Assembly: GCA_964304625.1 (NCBI GenBank) | Contig: OZ199840.1 | Span: 7,936,001-8,000,000, forward strand | From: Kudoa neothunni | Taxonomy: Eukaryota > Cnidaria | Length of the DNA stretch: 64,000 bases | Direction of reading: 5' to 3' | Shown here: positions 36,041 to 47,791 of the stretch, one piece after another | How positions within the stretch are numbered: position 1 is the stretch's first letter | How the letters are laid out: the number at the start of each line of letters is the position of its first letter | Notes under the pieces: generated by a model | The model's database searches: none | Seen by the model: the letters and a program-made list of their open reading frames with translations, nothing else | What the model was told of the DNA's origin: nothing | Position numbers and translations under genes: made by a program

Positions 36041-38368
36041 TTGATTTTTTGTCTTTATGATTTGGTTGTTCATTTGAATTTTTCTGGTTATTTTTTCATT
36101 TAATTGCACTGTTTCGCTTGAAAATTTTGTGCATGGATTTTATTATTTGTTGTATTAAAAAATTTATACTTATAAATTAAGCTAATAACTATTTTTTTAC
36201 ATTTTTGGACTTAATTGATGAGTTTGAATTACATTTTAACAATTAAAATTTATAAGTTTGTTTAGATTTTAATTAATGTATTATAATATTTGAAAATTTA
36301 AGTGCGGTATTTTTTTGAGTTAAACATTTTTATTATTTCGCGATTTTTTTCATATTTATACATCTTGGAGAATATGATTAAAGAATATTTGAATAATTAT
36401 CTAAAAACTGATAAGAAACTTCAGTTCATTCATTTGTAATGGCGGGAATCATTTGTTCATGATTTTAATGAAATTTCTTTCTCACAATGATTTTCATTTG
36501 ATTGAGGAACTTTTCAGTGTATCTAAAGGAAGGAATATTCGGTTCAAACAAATGGTTGTGATTGCTTGACAATATAAGCTCAATTATCAAATATGTCTTT
36601 ATGGGTTAGAATATTATCCATTATCAGGGTAGTGCGTTCGATTTCCTCATTAGTAAGGTCATTAAATAACTTAATCATTGGATTATAAATTATATTCTGA
36701 TTGACGGATCCGTTTTCTTAAATAAAACGCAAAATTTTCCTTCGCTTATGGAAGCTATTAAAATTTTATTTTTTGAGCGTGCGCTTTTGATTTAAAAATT
36801 CGCTATTGTTTCAGAAACTCACGGCTCAGACGATCGTAGCATAGATGAATAAAAATCTGCGTCATTTATATAAATTTGTGAAGATCATAAGTCCATAATT
36901 TGACCCAAGTTTAGCTTAAACATGTTGTTTTATCATATAGGGGTTTCCAAGCTATTTCGTCATTTGTTTATAAATAGCCGATTTCAAATGGAATGTTCGT
37001 ATTTGTAGGCATATAACTGGAATTTTGAAAATGATAAATAACTCTTCGAAATGTTTAAGTATTAAATAATATATTAGATAATAAAAATTAAAGTAATAAC
37101 GAGCAGCAAGTGTGTTCAAGTTGAAAAAATAAAAAACTTTCTGACGCACTAAGAGAATCATTTCAGAAAATTAAAGAATCATATACTTAAGAGACAATCA
37201 CGAAACAGATCCAGATTTTTAAATTAAACTGATGGAAGATTTAGAACTATTTCATCTGCTAATTGTCTCGAATATTGCAAAAAACGCTCCGTTTTCTGGT
37301 AAGGTGCCTAAATAAAGTCATTAAATTATATTAACACATTTTCCTATTGTTATGTATTTTTATTTTCCGTATCGAAATAAAATTTATTTTATTATGTTTA
37401 CTAGTGTATTCATTAATATAAGTTGATGTTGACGAAATAGCTTGGAAAACCTTGTATTAATCAATAGTTTAAATCTCGCGATCTCGCGATCTATCTATTT
37501 ATCTATCTGAAGTTATTTCTTTTAAATAACTTCATTCCAATGATTCTTTTTAAAAGAATTAAGAGCGATCATATTTTTATTGATTACCATATTTAGCTAA
37601 TGAATTAATTAGTGAATTAGTCGCCACCATATAAAACTCTTGTAATGACCCAGTAAAAATTGGAGCCAAACAGTGTGCTGTCAATGTACAATAATATATG
37701 ATTTTGATAATGAGTAATGCAATTTATTAACTGTGCGAATTATATTATAAAATAAAAGGTTTTTGTTGATTTTTTTAAAGAATATAGAAATAGAAATTAT
37801 TGAAAATTGTAGTTTTTAATTATTCTTCGGCCCATAAATTCAGTTTATCGGCTTATTTTTCTTCACTATTTTTGTTCGAGCGTAATTTTTAAATCCATAC
37901 TTCCTAGCATGTTTTCATTAATATCGATATTTAATCGTTTAAGTTCGCCTGTATTTATTCAAATCTACATAGTTTTACCTATAATAAAATAAACGGCTAG
38001 GAAATACACAATATCGAAAGTATGATTTATATGTATATTGTGGGGAATAATAAATGCACGCATGTATACGCCGAGAAAAGAATAGCTATTTATTTTATTG
38101 TTACACTTTTATCTTTTCTAGTGGAAGTTAATATTTAAAACGCGGAATAAAATTAATTACGATATCCTCAAAAAATATAATTTTTCGGTTTATTGCTACC
38201 GATATAACAAGCTTAATTATGTCTTTAAACTATAAGTCAATATATGTACAGATACATACATGGTTTAAATGAGTCTTGGAATTGACCAGATCATAAAGAG
38301 CGCAAAATATAGCATTAAATACAATAGAATAATTGAATAGGAGCAAATATACACTCAAAAAATAAAAT
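36041..38368. other. Intergenic region between SMC4 and TRMT112
   Basis: About 2.3 kb, AT-rich. A MITE with inverted ends occupies 36941-37452. The 36430-36720 stretch is slightly coding-like but has stops in every frame. No gene is supported. Confidence 0.5.
36941..37452. mobile_element. MITE with 20-bp inverted repeats
   Basis: GGTTTCCAAGCTATTTCGTC at the left end matches the reverse complement of the right end, apart from one extra T near the tip. The enclosed 500 bp is AT-rich and non-coding. Family not assigned. Confidence 0.65.
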
Positions 38369-38838
38369 TCAACTGAACACATCAACATCTATCATCATTT
38401 TTGGAATTCCTCTTGTTATTTTATATTTGTATTTAGATTCTGGACAAATGAGATATCCTTCCAAAACCTCAAAACCAAATAGAGCCTTGTACAATTTTTC
38501 TAACAATAAATCGTCGACAGTATCGAGGTTGGTTGGCAAGAAATCCGGAAGGTCAATGTCAATCAGTGTCTATGAGAATGGTCAAAAGATTAGTCGATAC
38601 CTTAACTAATTTTTATCTACCTGTTTAGCTGCCAACCGAAGTGTGCTATAGTCCAAACGTGGAAGAACTCCGAGAAGAAATTCCTTATTGAATCCATATT
38701 CTACAGGCTCAACGCTTGTCGCCCTACATATATTCTAATATATTACGTGAGATAAAAAGGCAAAACCTCTATCTCCAAAGGATAATTATTTGTAACATCC
38801 TGGATGGATGCAAGAAAGTTGTGAGTGAAAAGTTTCAT
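38369..38838 (-). CDS. TRMT112: Multifunctional methyltransferase activator TRMT112
   Basis: Small obligate partner that stabilises several methyltransferases acting on tRNA, rRNA and release factor eRF1. Three exons on minus: 38838-38767, 38734-38621, 38569-38369; 387 nt, 128 residues (human 125). It begins MKLFTHNFLAS, like MKLLTHNLLSS of the human protein. The core VEYGFNKEFLLGVLPRLDYS aligns with VEFNPNFVARMIPKVEWSAF, and the end has FGFEVLEGYLICPES and ITRGIPKMM as in the family (VEVIEGTLQCPES, ISRGIPNML). The first intron is only 32 nt; it is needed to keep frame and gives the expected alignment. A neighbouring minus gene, TOMM7, ends 213 bp upstream of its start codon. Easily missed because the exons are 72-201 nt. 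Confidence 0.92.
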
Positions 38839-39051
38839 TTTTGAGCATGCGCACAGAGAAAGTTCTACGTAACTTGGTGATAGATGAAGCTGAATAGTGA
38901 AAACTCCAATGTAAATGACATTTAAAAAATGTGCAATTTTTTTCGCTTCAACATACGCTCAAAGCTTAATTAATTTACGCAGTTATTAAAAAAACAAAAT
39001 TTAAACAAACAAAACAATAAACGAAAGTTATTAATTTTATGGAAACAATGA

Positions 39052-39288
39052 TTATCCCCATAAAACACTAAAAAAAGTATAAATATGAAGTTCGAGCATC
39101 GAAAATACCTTAGATAAGTGAGTTCCGGCATTCCAGGTTCACTTCCACGTTGCACGCCTAAATAATGTTATTACAGTATGATAATAGGCAAATTTTTATA
39201 GATTAATGTGTCAAATGAAACCTAGGTAGATGATGAGAGGAATGATTGACCATCTGAAGACTTCTTGGAAAAAAGAAACAAACGTCAT
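39052..39288 (-). CDS. TOMM7: Mitochondrial outer-membrane translocase subunit TOM7
   Basis: Small tail of the TOM import complex that modulates its assembly. Three exons on minus: 39288-39222, 39157-39109, 39067-39052; 132 nt, 43 residues. The protein has one membrane span: FRWSIIPLIIYLG matches IRWGFIPLVIYLG, followed by RGSEPGMPELTYLSVLWG against RGADPGMPEPTVLSLLWG of human TOMM7. The last exon carries only SVLWG and the stop, and its match to the conserved end fixes the splice. Human TOMM7 has 55 residues; about 12 N-terminal residues are missing, so an upstream exon may exist or the N-terminus is truly shorter. Introns are 64 and 41 nt. Confidence 0.92.
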
Positions 39289-40000
39289 TTTGAAGATGCT
39301 GCATGCTGCGTACGCAAAGTGAGAAAGGAGCCTGGCAGCGTGCTACTCATTGAGTTGGCTTCTACAGTATCATTCATATTATGAAGATGCTTGATTAAAA
39401 AGCCTTAATTTTAAAACAACATAATTTTAATATTAGATTAATTTAAAAATGATAGTCAATATAAGATAATATTTAGAAAGAAATCTGATTTATCGAACCA
39501 AGTTCAAGTCCTATAGAAATAAAATTGTTGAAATATAATAAAAAATGATGTTGTCCTTTTTTAATTAATTGCATGAAATTGAGTCTAATTAATTTTTTAA
39601 TCGATATAAATCGTTTCAAAATGCAAAAGCTATTGGCACGGTAAATTTTAATCCTAAACGGCATATACGCTTGCGCGCTAAGGATTTTTAATCCCAGCAT
39701 TTCTCACTCGTAAGCTATGTACAGGTTTGATGTTTTAGAATCTGCTATGTTTAATTATTTCTGACTTGCCCTTCGCTCTTTGGGGATAGAAATAATTAAA
39801 TATAGTCAGAACTAATGATATCTGAATATCATTTATTGTGCAGATAGACACGTTCTTTTCAAAGCTATTTAATCGTGTGTATTAATTGGAAAAACTCCAA
39901 TGTTAAACATTGTTATTGTTAACAATTTTGACCGATTTATTTAAAATAAGCAAATTTTCTGAAAATATTTATGAAACTTCATACATACTTTATTATTTAA

Positions 40001-40910
40001 CCTTTTAATAAGATAGGGTTGGTTTTTACCCAAGTGAATTTTGCCAACAATATTATAGTGTATAAATAGAACATAACTCCTCTTCACTTTTTGTAATTTT
40101 TTATCTTTATAAAAGCTCTCAGAAGAATGAATTGAAATCTGTTTTTGTCGTATATCAAAAAAGTTTATGTAAAAACACCTTCCAAATAAAATTAAAATTG
40201 AGGTAGAAATCTACCCCACATTTTTCTTTCGCAAAATTATTCAAAATATGGATACATGTGATTTTTAAAAATTTACGGAAATTCCATCGAGTAAACAATG
40301 AATAAATAACGAAACACTATACACGTGTGTCATTGCGCACGCGCATCACCTATATAAGCATGTAATTCTCTCATTGCTCTTCTACCAGCTAGTCAAATAT
40401 ACGATGACTTTTCATCGAATTGCTTATTTCTACGTTGTAGAGCGCATTCAATAAACAAATGATATAATTGTTAAATATTTTGACAACTTTTATGTCTTAG
40501 AAAGAGTTGAAAGACATATTTCATAACTTTTTTATGACGTAAGCACTGTTTCCCATCATTTTGTGGTTTTCTGCGTAGTTTTACACTGCTTTGTTTAAAA
40601 TAAGATAAATTAATTGGTAGTTGTTACAAAACTTGAATTGAATGTTAAAACTGAAAAACCACAGAAATACACCTATAAAAAATATGACCATACTCCGTAG
40701 AAATGTAACAACATAAATATGCGCGCATGTGTGCATGAAATCAAACTTTAATAATTGGTCATTAATTCAAAATTTACGCGATGAATTTTACTCATATTTT
40801 GTCAATCAATGCTGAATTTTATTTGAGACAATTTTATCAAATATAAAAGTGGGGTAGATTTTTTCCCTATTTTTATTCGAAGGGTGTGAATTTTTCAGCT
40901 ACTTGTAAGG
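40001..40910. mobile_element. piggyBac-like non-autonomous element, 910 bp
   Basis: Flanked by TTAA at 39997-40000 and 40911-40914. Left end CCTTTTAATAAG and reverse complement of right end CCTTACAAGTAG. Subterminal repeats GTGGGGTAGA (near 40849) and its inverted form TCTACCCCAC (near 40211) mirror each other. No transposase frame. Confidence 0.65.
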
Positions 40911-41276
40911 TTAACCACTCAACATTACGATGTTTAGCCAAAATTAGGTAAAATCATGAAAGATTTAAATTTAAAAGTAATTAATGAAGTATATTTTATG
41001 GGTGAAGGTGAGTTAGGTGAAAACACTTGAGGCGATGCTAAAATTTTGTTTACCTATCTATTGTTACTTATATGACGATTAAATTTCACATATGTATTTT
41101 ATTTATACGCAATTAAAATACAATGATTTATTTTCCATATTTCAAATTTGTTTTAATATTGAAGGCGAAATAAAATATTCAGAGTAATTAAATTTGATTT
41201 GTAAGCGATATGGACCATAGAAATAAAAAACTAACTGAAATCATCGAGATGGGTTAATAAATAATAATTAAATCAA

Positions 41277-41299
41277 TATATATATATATATATATATAT
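41277..41299. repeat. (TA)n microsatellite
   Basis: Uninterrupted alternating TA run. Confidence 0.95.
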
Positions 41300-41933
41300 T
41301 TATGCTATGCTATGCTGAAAGTAAATTTTATCCAGAAGAAGAATTATATTGAATGCATTAAGATTTATTATTTTATAATACGTGTTCTTTTATTCTTATT
41401 TTTATTTTCCGATCCAATTCCTTTACAAATAGATTAACAATGAATTTTATTTCAATAAATAATATTTGTGTTAACTATTTGAACATAAAAATTTTGGGAT
41501 GCGCATAGTGGACATTCGTCTACATAAATTATATGATGAATTAATATTACCCAAATTTTGGCGATCTGTCCATAAATTTAAACTCTTGTGTGATGTTTTA
41601 ACCATAGCTAATTATTTTTAAGCCACAACTACATTCATAGAGCAAAAAGAGAATTCATGATAGAAAAGTCCTAAATATAAACTATATTTAAAATTTTGAA
41701 TGTTAGTAATGGAGCTACACAAGCATACTGTGGAATAAATCAAGACTAAACATGCAGACGCAAGCGGTGATAGTCAATTAATTCAGATATTTTGTTGAAA
41801 TTAACAAACACCTAAATGGCATAATTTGTTTTGTTGTAAATAAAATAAATTGATAATATGAAGAATGAATATTTTTATGTAATTTTCAATTAAGATTTCT
41901 AATTTTTGGAATTAGAAACGCTGTTTGTGAATA

Positions 41934-42451
41934 CAGTGGGTGAAGGGTGGTGGTGGTTCGCTACTTTTCAGCTGCGTTGAGATTTTTTTTTCATTTGGTG
42001 GCGAAATGAGGATAGAAATAAAAATTGGGTTATGATATTAAAAGAGAAATATGAAATAATAAAGTTTTTCAAAACTTGCAAAAGTATGGGACGGGAATAA
42101 TATTGAAAACGGCGCCAATATTAGTAATTTTATAACTGATGATAACTGTCAAAGGCATGACAAGTTTCGTAAATTTGATGATAGAAAACAAAAAATTTTT
42201 CCACTCAAAATCGCCTCGCTTATTTTTCCGATTTGAGACAACTTGAAATATCGTGGTTTAAATAGTAATAAACATCAAACGGATATCGAACGAGATGTAA
42301 ACAATATAATTGTCGGAAAACTTAAAATACTACACTATAATTGACTAATTTCCCCCAAAATAATTTATCATTATAGTTCATTTGTAGCATCTTTTCCTCC
42401 GCCTGGTTGCGCGCGCGGGTATAGAAATTACGAACCGCCCTTCACCCACTG
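41934..42451. mobile_element. Tc1/mariner-like MITE, 518 bp
   Basis: Begins CAGTGGGTGAAGGGTGG and ends with the complement of CAGTGGGTGAAGGGCGG. A TA dinucleotide flanks each end, as expected for Tc1/mariner target duplication. The interior is non-coding. Confidence 0.75.
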
Positions 42452-42924
42452 TAATAACTTTATATCTGATTCAATTAATAAATATTCTACCATTAAATTA
42501 ATAACACATAAAAACTTGACGTTTTTTGCCATATCAACAGAGATGATTACAGAAAAGTGTTTTATTTGAGTTATATACATGTAATAAAACTGGTACTATT
42601 CCATTATCCACTCATCTTGTGATGGTGTTATACTCGCAGGTTATGTGTATATAATAGACAAAATATTGTTTTAGTTTTGTGATTAATTTTAAAACCTATG
42701 AACAATTTTTTTACGTCAAAAGTTATATAAACTATCAGGTTAAAAATAGATTCGCTTTAAGTCGTGATTAAAGTTCAATGCTGCAATAAATATATTTTTT
42801 TTTAAATATCTATAATGTCAAGGAAACTTGTAATTAATAGGTATAGCATAGAATTTGGAGATTTTGTACACTCAAAGGGCATTTTGGGGTAATCAAGCTA
42901 AACATTCCACCTTCCTCGCTAAAG

Positions 42925-43723
42925 TCATGATCTTTTTAGACATGTGTGTTTATTGTACTTGATGCTTTCATTGACAGTGAGCTTGATGTTGTGGTATTCT
43001 ATAATTATAAAATATTAATTACCTATTACTTCAGTATAACACATTGATAAAAACGTATTAACAGCATATTTAACATTCTACATTTTATCTAAGTTGTTTA
43101 CCATTTGGAATATATTGTGAATGGTTGATTACATCTATTTTTTTGATGGTTTGGTTAGTTTTATCTAGGCTGGGATCATCGTTTATTAACCTATTATAAA
43201 TAGCGTTGTTGATAGTATTAAATGCTAAATACTTTTCAACAATTTTTCTTTCGATGTCACCTTAATTCATTAATTATTTCATGTGAGATAATGAATGGTT
43301 ACATTGTATATAATCTGGTTCATTTTTAATGGAAAGTTCTACGCATTCTCCAGAAGGAATGTCCAGTTTGTTGGGCTTTCTATAAATTATACATATTCTC
43401 AATAAGATCTGCTATTCCTAAATATCTAAGATTATAGATATACAAGTATACTGGTAGATATTTGATAATTCCATCTAGTAAGTATAATAACATCAAATTA
43501 GTCAAACATAGTTACTGCTACCTATATTGGATGATTTTGGGCTGTGCGAACGACGTTTAGGATGGAAAGGTGGGATGAGATTGAAAGCTTGAACACATGA
43601 ATGAGTACTATCCTTAGCATTTTCAGGAGGCTTATGAATCTGTCCCGATGATCTATTTTTCAATTTGGTAAACTAACCACAACTTTAAGATATTGCATCT
43701 ACTGTGTAAATCTTCCCACACAT
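42925..43723 (-). CDS. Unrecognised six-exon gene, 170 residues
   Basis: I do not recognise this protein. Six exons on minus: 43723-43703, 43672-43522, 43474-43444, 43379-43303, 43260-43102, 42998-42925; 513 nt, every junction GT-AG and in phase, which is unlikely by chance. The N-terminal third is basic and Ser/Pro-rich (FHPKRRSHSPKSSN), the middle has GIIKYLPVYLKPNKLDIPSG, and the C-terminal half has a likely helical segment (DIERKIVEKYLAFNTINNAI) and ends CLKRS. No signal peptide or membrane span is evident; a nuclear or cytosolic protein is a guess. The first intron would be only 30 nt, and the third exon 31 nt, so the 5' part is less sure than exons 4-6. Confidence 0.7.
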
Positions 43724-45764
43724 TGAACTAAAAACAAAAATCAAACGCGAACCAAAAATTGATATGTTTTTATTTAAACAATCTCGTTTACAAATATTAT
43801 TCGACAAAGTATTCTTATTAGCACGCTAACTGTAAAAACATCATACTTGATCCTGATTGAGTAAATTTATCGTTGTACATTGAGCATAATTTGAGGTTTC
43901 TCACTTGCATCGGCTCTAAGGCATCAATTTAAAAGTTTCTAATCAATTTGTGTTACCAGCATCAGATAAGCATTTTTTATGCCTATAAACAATTATATAA
44001 TCCAATTGTAATGTTTCAACAATAATTAAAATTCTTTTTAAAGAAGATTATTTAATCATTATTTATAATTTATGATTCAAATTTATAATTAACCTCCTAA
44101 CGAACTTGGGGTTGTCACATCCCAAGTCGTCTTTAATAACCTTATAAAATAATGCATTTTTCTATAAAATTCATAAAAAACTTTTATTATTCTAATTAAG
44201 TGATTATCCCATCGTAAAAATTTGAAGAAAATAATCAAGAATTAATAATGAACAAAAAATGTATCCTCCAACGAACTCCCAGAAGAAACAATCCCAGATT
44301 TTTTTCTACAGGTTGTTTGTAAACAATTTATTCGAAAAGACTCTGATAATAAAAATAATGATTATTACAATAATGTGACTCATTCAACTAATGGAATAAT
44401 CGGTATTTTTTAACAACTGCAGTCACGACGGTTATCTGCCTTCAAAACATGGATTAACAATGCTGAATTATCTCCAATATTGTTACTCGAGATGTATTTT
44501 AATTGTATGACATTTTATATCATTTTTTTAAAGTTTATACTATTTTTAGCTCTTATACAAAAGTTTGAACTTTAATCCGTCCCAGAATTTTCACGAGCGT
44601 ATAAAATACCGGAGACGGAAGAGGGGGATTAAGGGAGACGATGGTTAGGGTTTTTCTGAAAATTCATTCGATCGAATTTTTTTACTTAACAAATCATTTT
44701 TAGATAATTTTATTGAGATATTAATTCATTGAGGTTTTTACAGTCGTTTTCGATCCATTCGGCGTCGCTTGATATTTTTTAAGAATATTAATAAAAAATA
44801 TGTAATTTTATTCCATTTTTCCAATATGAATATTGTATAGCTATAAAATAATTTTCTCATCGATATTCCAGGAAATTTTTACACAACGGGTAATTGGAAT
44901 TAAAAAATGGAACAGTATTTTGGTTCTTCCATAAATTTCTTCATTGACTTAGTATGTGCTTAACCAAAATCATAATAACGAAAACATTATAGAAACTGGG
45001 GATTTAAAAATTTTTAGATTCATTAATCTCGTGATTATTAAAAAGTCACTATTTAGATAATAGACCATATGAAGTATTTCTACTTCGTAATAAAAATGTT
45101 CTTAATTAAAAAATATAATATTTATAATTAAGTTATTGTTAAACAGATCAATATATTTTCTAATTTAACTTAAAAATACGTTACAAGATTTTTAACATGG
45201 CACATTATACAGTATTGAAGTTTTTGCCTAAAATGATCATTAACGATTTCATAATATGAGTATCAATATATCAGCTTTACTAATTTGTAAGTCAAGATAT
45301 CAATGCGATTGTTACGGCCATTAATATTTTGAAAAATTTAAATCGTATTATTATTCTTATATTTTTTAACAATTTTTAATTCTAAATTTATTTACAAATT
45401 TGAAATTTTCTCTTATCAAAAACGTTAATAGGTTGATTGATAAACATGGGGTTATTTTCATCAAATAATTCGTTGTATGAAAATAATCATTTTCGAGTAA
45501 CATGAGGGGTTAATGACCTTTTTTTCCCGTAGTCCACAACGCTTGCATTATGTAAACTGATCGTCACATTATTGTTAGAATAATTGAAACTACACTGTGA
45601 TGTTGATTTATCCCTTGAATTAATCGTGTCTATTGGACTGCGTAGATACAACATTTCTGACTTTTCTAAATAATCGTGTTTCAGCCATAATGTTAATAAT
45701 AACAATGCTATATTGCAATCCAATAATATGAATGTTTACTCTATATAAGAAACATTAACCACGT
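43724..45764. other. Intergenic region with a piggyBac-like relic
   Basis: About 2 kb between the two unrecognised minus genes. Most of it (44093-45510) looks like an old piggyBac-family element. No other feature seen. Confidence 0.5.
44093..45510. mobile_element. piggyBac-like relic, about 1.4 kb
   Basis: Flanked by TTAA at both ends. The left end CCTCCTAACGAACTTGGGG is close to the left end of the element at 21146. The right end, read inward as CCCCTCATGTTACTCG, is only weakly similar. The motif CCAACGAACTCCC recurs inside near 44268. No transposase frame. Confidence 0.45.
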
Positions 45765-47242
45765 TTATTCCACAACCGAAAAACAATTTTGAACTACTTT
45801 TGAGAGTTTTGGCTCCATTTTGGTAGTTCTAATCAATCGTTTTATAGCAGCTTGAATTTTGAGTTTTCTTATGTTGGAACTGTTGGAATCTTGTTTTTTT
45901 GCGGGCTTTTGGTAAGGATACGAAAAGACTTTGGTTATTTTTACAAGAGTCTTCTGACCTGCTACTCCTCTAAGAACATTTGCAATTCTATAAAATTAAT
46001 GCTAATGAGTTAGGGGATTTGTTTTAGCGTGTGAAGCTATACGGTGGATCCAAATTCGTTTCTGGAGACTTTGACGGCATATTCACAGTAACTGCTATGC
46101 TATCTTTATCCAACGACAACGACAATGTTTCGCTATCCATTGACTCTTTCTTCTTCAATAAAGATTTAACAATAGAATTAGCTGATTTTTTATACGTCTT
46201 CTTTGTATAAACTTTTACGAACTCCTATATAATGTAAAATTGAATTATAATAACATCTCTATACCTGGTTTAATTGATTTTTCACAATTCTCCTCATTCT
46301 GCTTACCCATGAAACTTTTGGAGTTGGCTTTAAGTGTCATCAATCCTAACAATTGACAAAATGAGTGAACCAAATAAAAAACATGCTATCTATGAGCAAT
46401 ACTTTTTAGGTTGTTTGCACCACATCTCATTTGTCTGTTTATAGCATTGACAGAGAACTTAAAATTCAGTTTTTTTGCTCTCTGATAGATAGGAACATCT
46501 AGATTAAGTTAGAAACAGCTCACACATCGAAAATATAACCTTTTGGCTCATTCAACTGAATAAATTCCAGATTGTCATCGTCTTCGGACATTGATAACTT
46601 ATTAATGTCTTTATAGTATGGAAATTTAAATTTATTATATGCTCCCATAAATATTGTAAATTATTTTTATCTGATTTAATACAGCTTTAAATGACTAAAA
46701 AGTTTATATTTAAATGATCAGAATCAATGGAATACATCTTTCAAACAATATTTCAATGTTAGTATTGAGTAGTTAAACAGATCAACATTAAATTCAAGTT
46801 CATCACATTTTTCCAAATAAATTGGATTTCATAAGGTAAATTTGAACGTTGTAGGTAGATTACCTTCGATATTTGTGGTTCCACTATCGCTAGAGTGTTT
46901 TGGTACCGTTTGAGAAAAGTTCACATTTTGTGGAAATTCATTCGGCAAACTTCTATAATTTTTTACGTTGCTGGTTCCGAAAATAACATTAGAGGGTTTT
47001 ACATCGGTCTTATTTCATTTTCAACTAAATTAATAGCATATCAATGTTATTCAAACGTTATCCATATCCACCTTGATCCATAATCTCTGGACTCTTGGTT
47101 ATTTTAGAGTTGACTGACTGAATGTACTTTTGTGTATTCTTACTGTAATAATGCAAAGCATTACCACTGGGGTCATAATTACCACAATATTGTTGTTATT
47201 GTGTTTGTTTCCAAATTCTTTATAAGCTGCCTTATTAAACAT
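45765..47242 (-). CDS. Unrecognised nine-exon gene, about 273-287 residues
   Basis: I do not recognise this protein. Exons on minus: 47242-47183, 47126-47072, 47024-47003, 46952-46864, 46608-46540, 46498-46403, 46345-46307 (or to 46265), 46211-46043, 45987-45765; frame is kept throughout with either end of exon 7. The N-terminus is polar and Asn-rich; an acidic patch (LSMSEDDDNLEFIQLNEP) precedes VPIYQRAKKLNFKFSVNAIN. The C-terminal half is rich in lysine (YTKKTYKKSANSIVKSLLKK) and ends with a probable helix (LKIQAAIKRLIRTTKMEPKL). Composition suggests a nuclear, perhaps chromatin-associated protein, which is only a guess. The acceptor of exon 8 was chosen to keep phase and is weak. The fifth intron-sized gap (255 nt) is longer than its neighbours. 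Confidence 0.6.
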
Positions 47243-47791
47243 TGTATACGTGACCAACTAGCATACCACGTAGACAGTAACTCCTATTAATCATTTCCAA
47301 AAAAGATATTTATACCAGTACCCGCATAGATTTTATCTTTCTATGCTCATAGTTTAAAGCGCATACGTTTTCACTATCGATATACATAGTAGTTTGGAAA
47401 GGGGCGGGTTAGTGGTCAATGTTTTGAATTAACCCTCTCCCGTAGACTCAACCAAAATCTGGTTATTATCGCTCCAATTATAAAACTAATATATTCAATT
47501 GAACAATAAATTTGATCCGTTTACATCAGGTTGAAACCTCGGGTACAATCTACGCTACCATTAGACCCCAAAAACCTCCCCCACCCCTCTACTGCACGAT
47601 TATCCAACTCCTACCGCTCAGACTGCCTTATTAATCTACACTTGTTTCACTGCTGCTATCCGATAATTGATTGGAGAAAATAATTTCATAATATTCAAAA
47701 AATGTAATCCACTTAACGATAGCACAAACGCGTCAATAAACAATCCACACAGTTTTACAATGGAAAAATTTCAAAAAATCCGTTACAACAG
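47243..47791. other. Intergenic spacer
   Basis: About 550 bp. TTAACCCTCTCCCG near 47441 resembles a piggyBac-family end without a partner. A Pro-rich GC-richer patch at 47540-47640 has a 34-codon open frame of unknown meaning. Confidence 0.4.

Larger units (their letters stand above)
39289..42924. other. Intergenic region rich in miniature transposons
   Basis: About 3.6 kb with a piggyBac-like element at 40001-40910, an AT microsatellite at 41277-41299 and a Tc1/mariner-like MITE at 41934-42451. Nothing coding was recognised. Confidence 0.6.

Noticed and set aside
36430-36720. Possible transposase fragment after SMC4
   Set aside because: Stops in all frames and no recognisable catalytic motif.
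38427-38609. 60-codon plus-strand frame
   Set aside because: Lies antisense to the last TRMT112 exon, which has clear homology.
46895-47083. 62-codon plus-strand frame
   Set aside because: Antisense to exons of the unrecognised minus-strand gene whose junctions are in phase.
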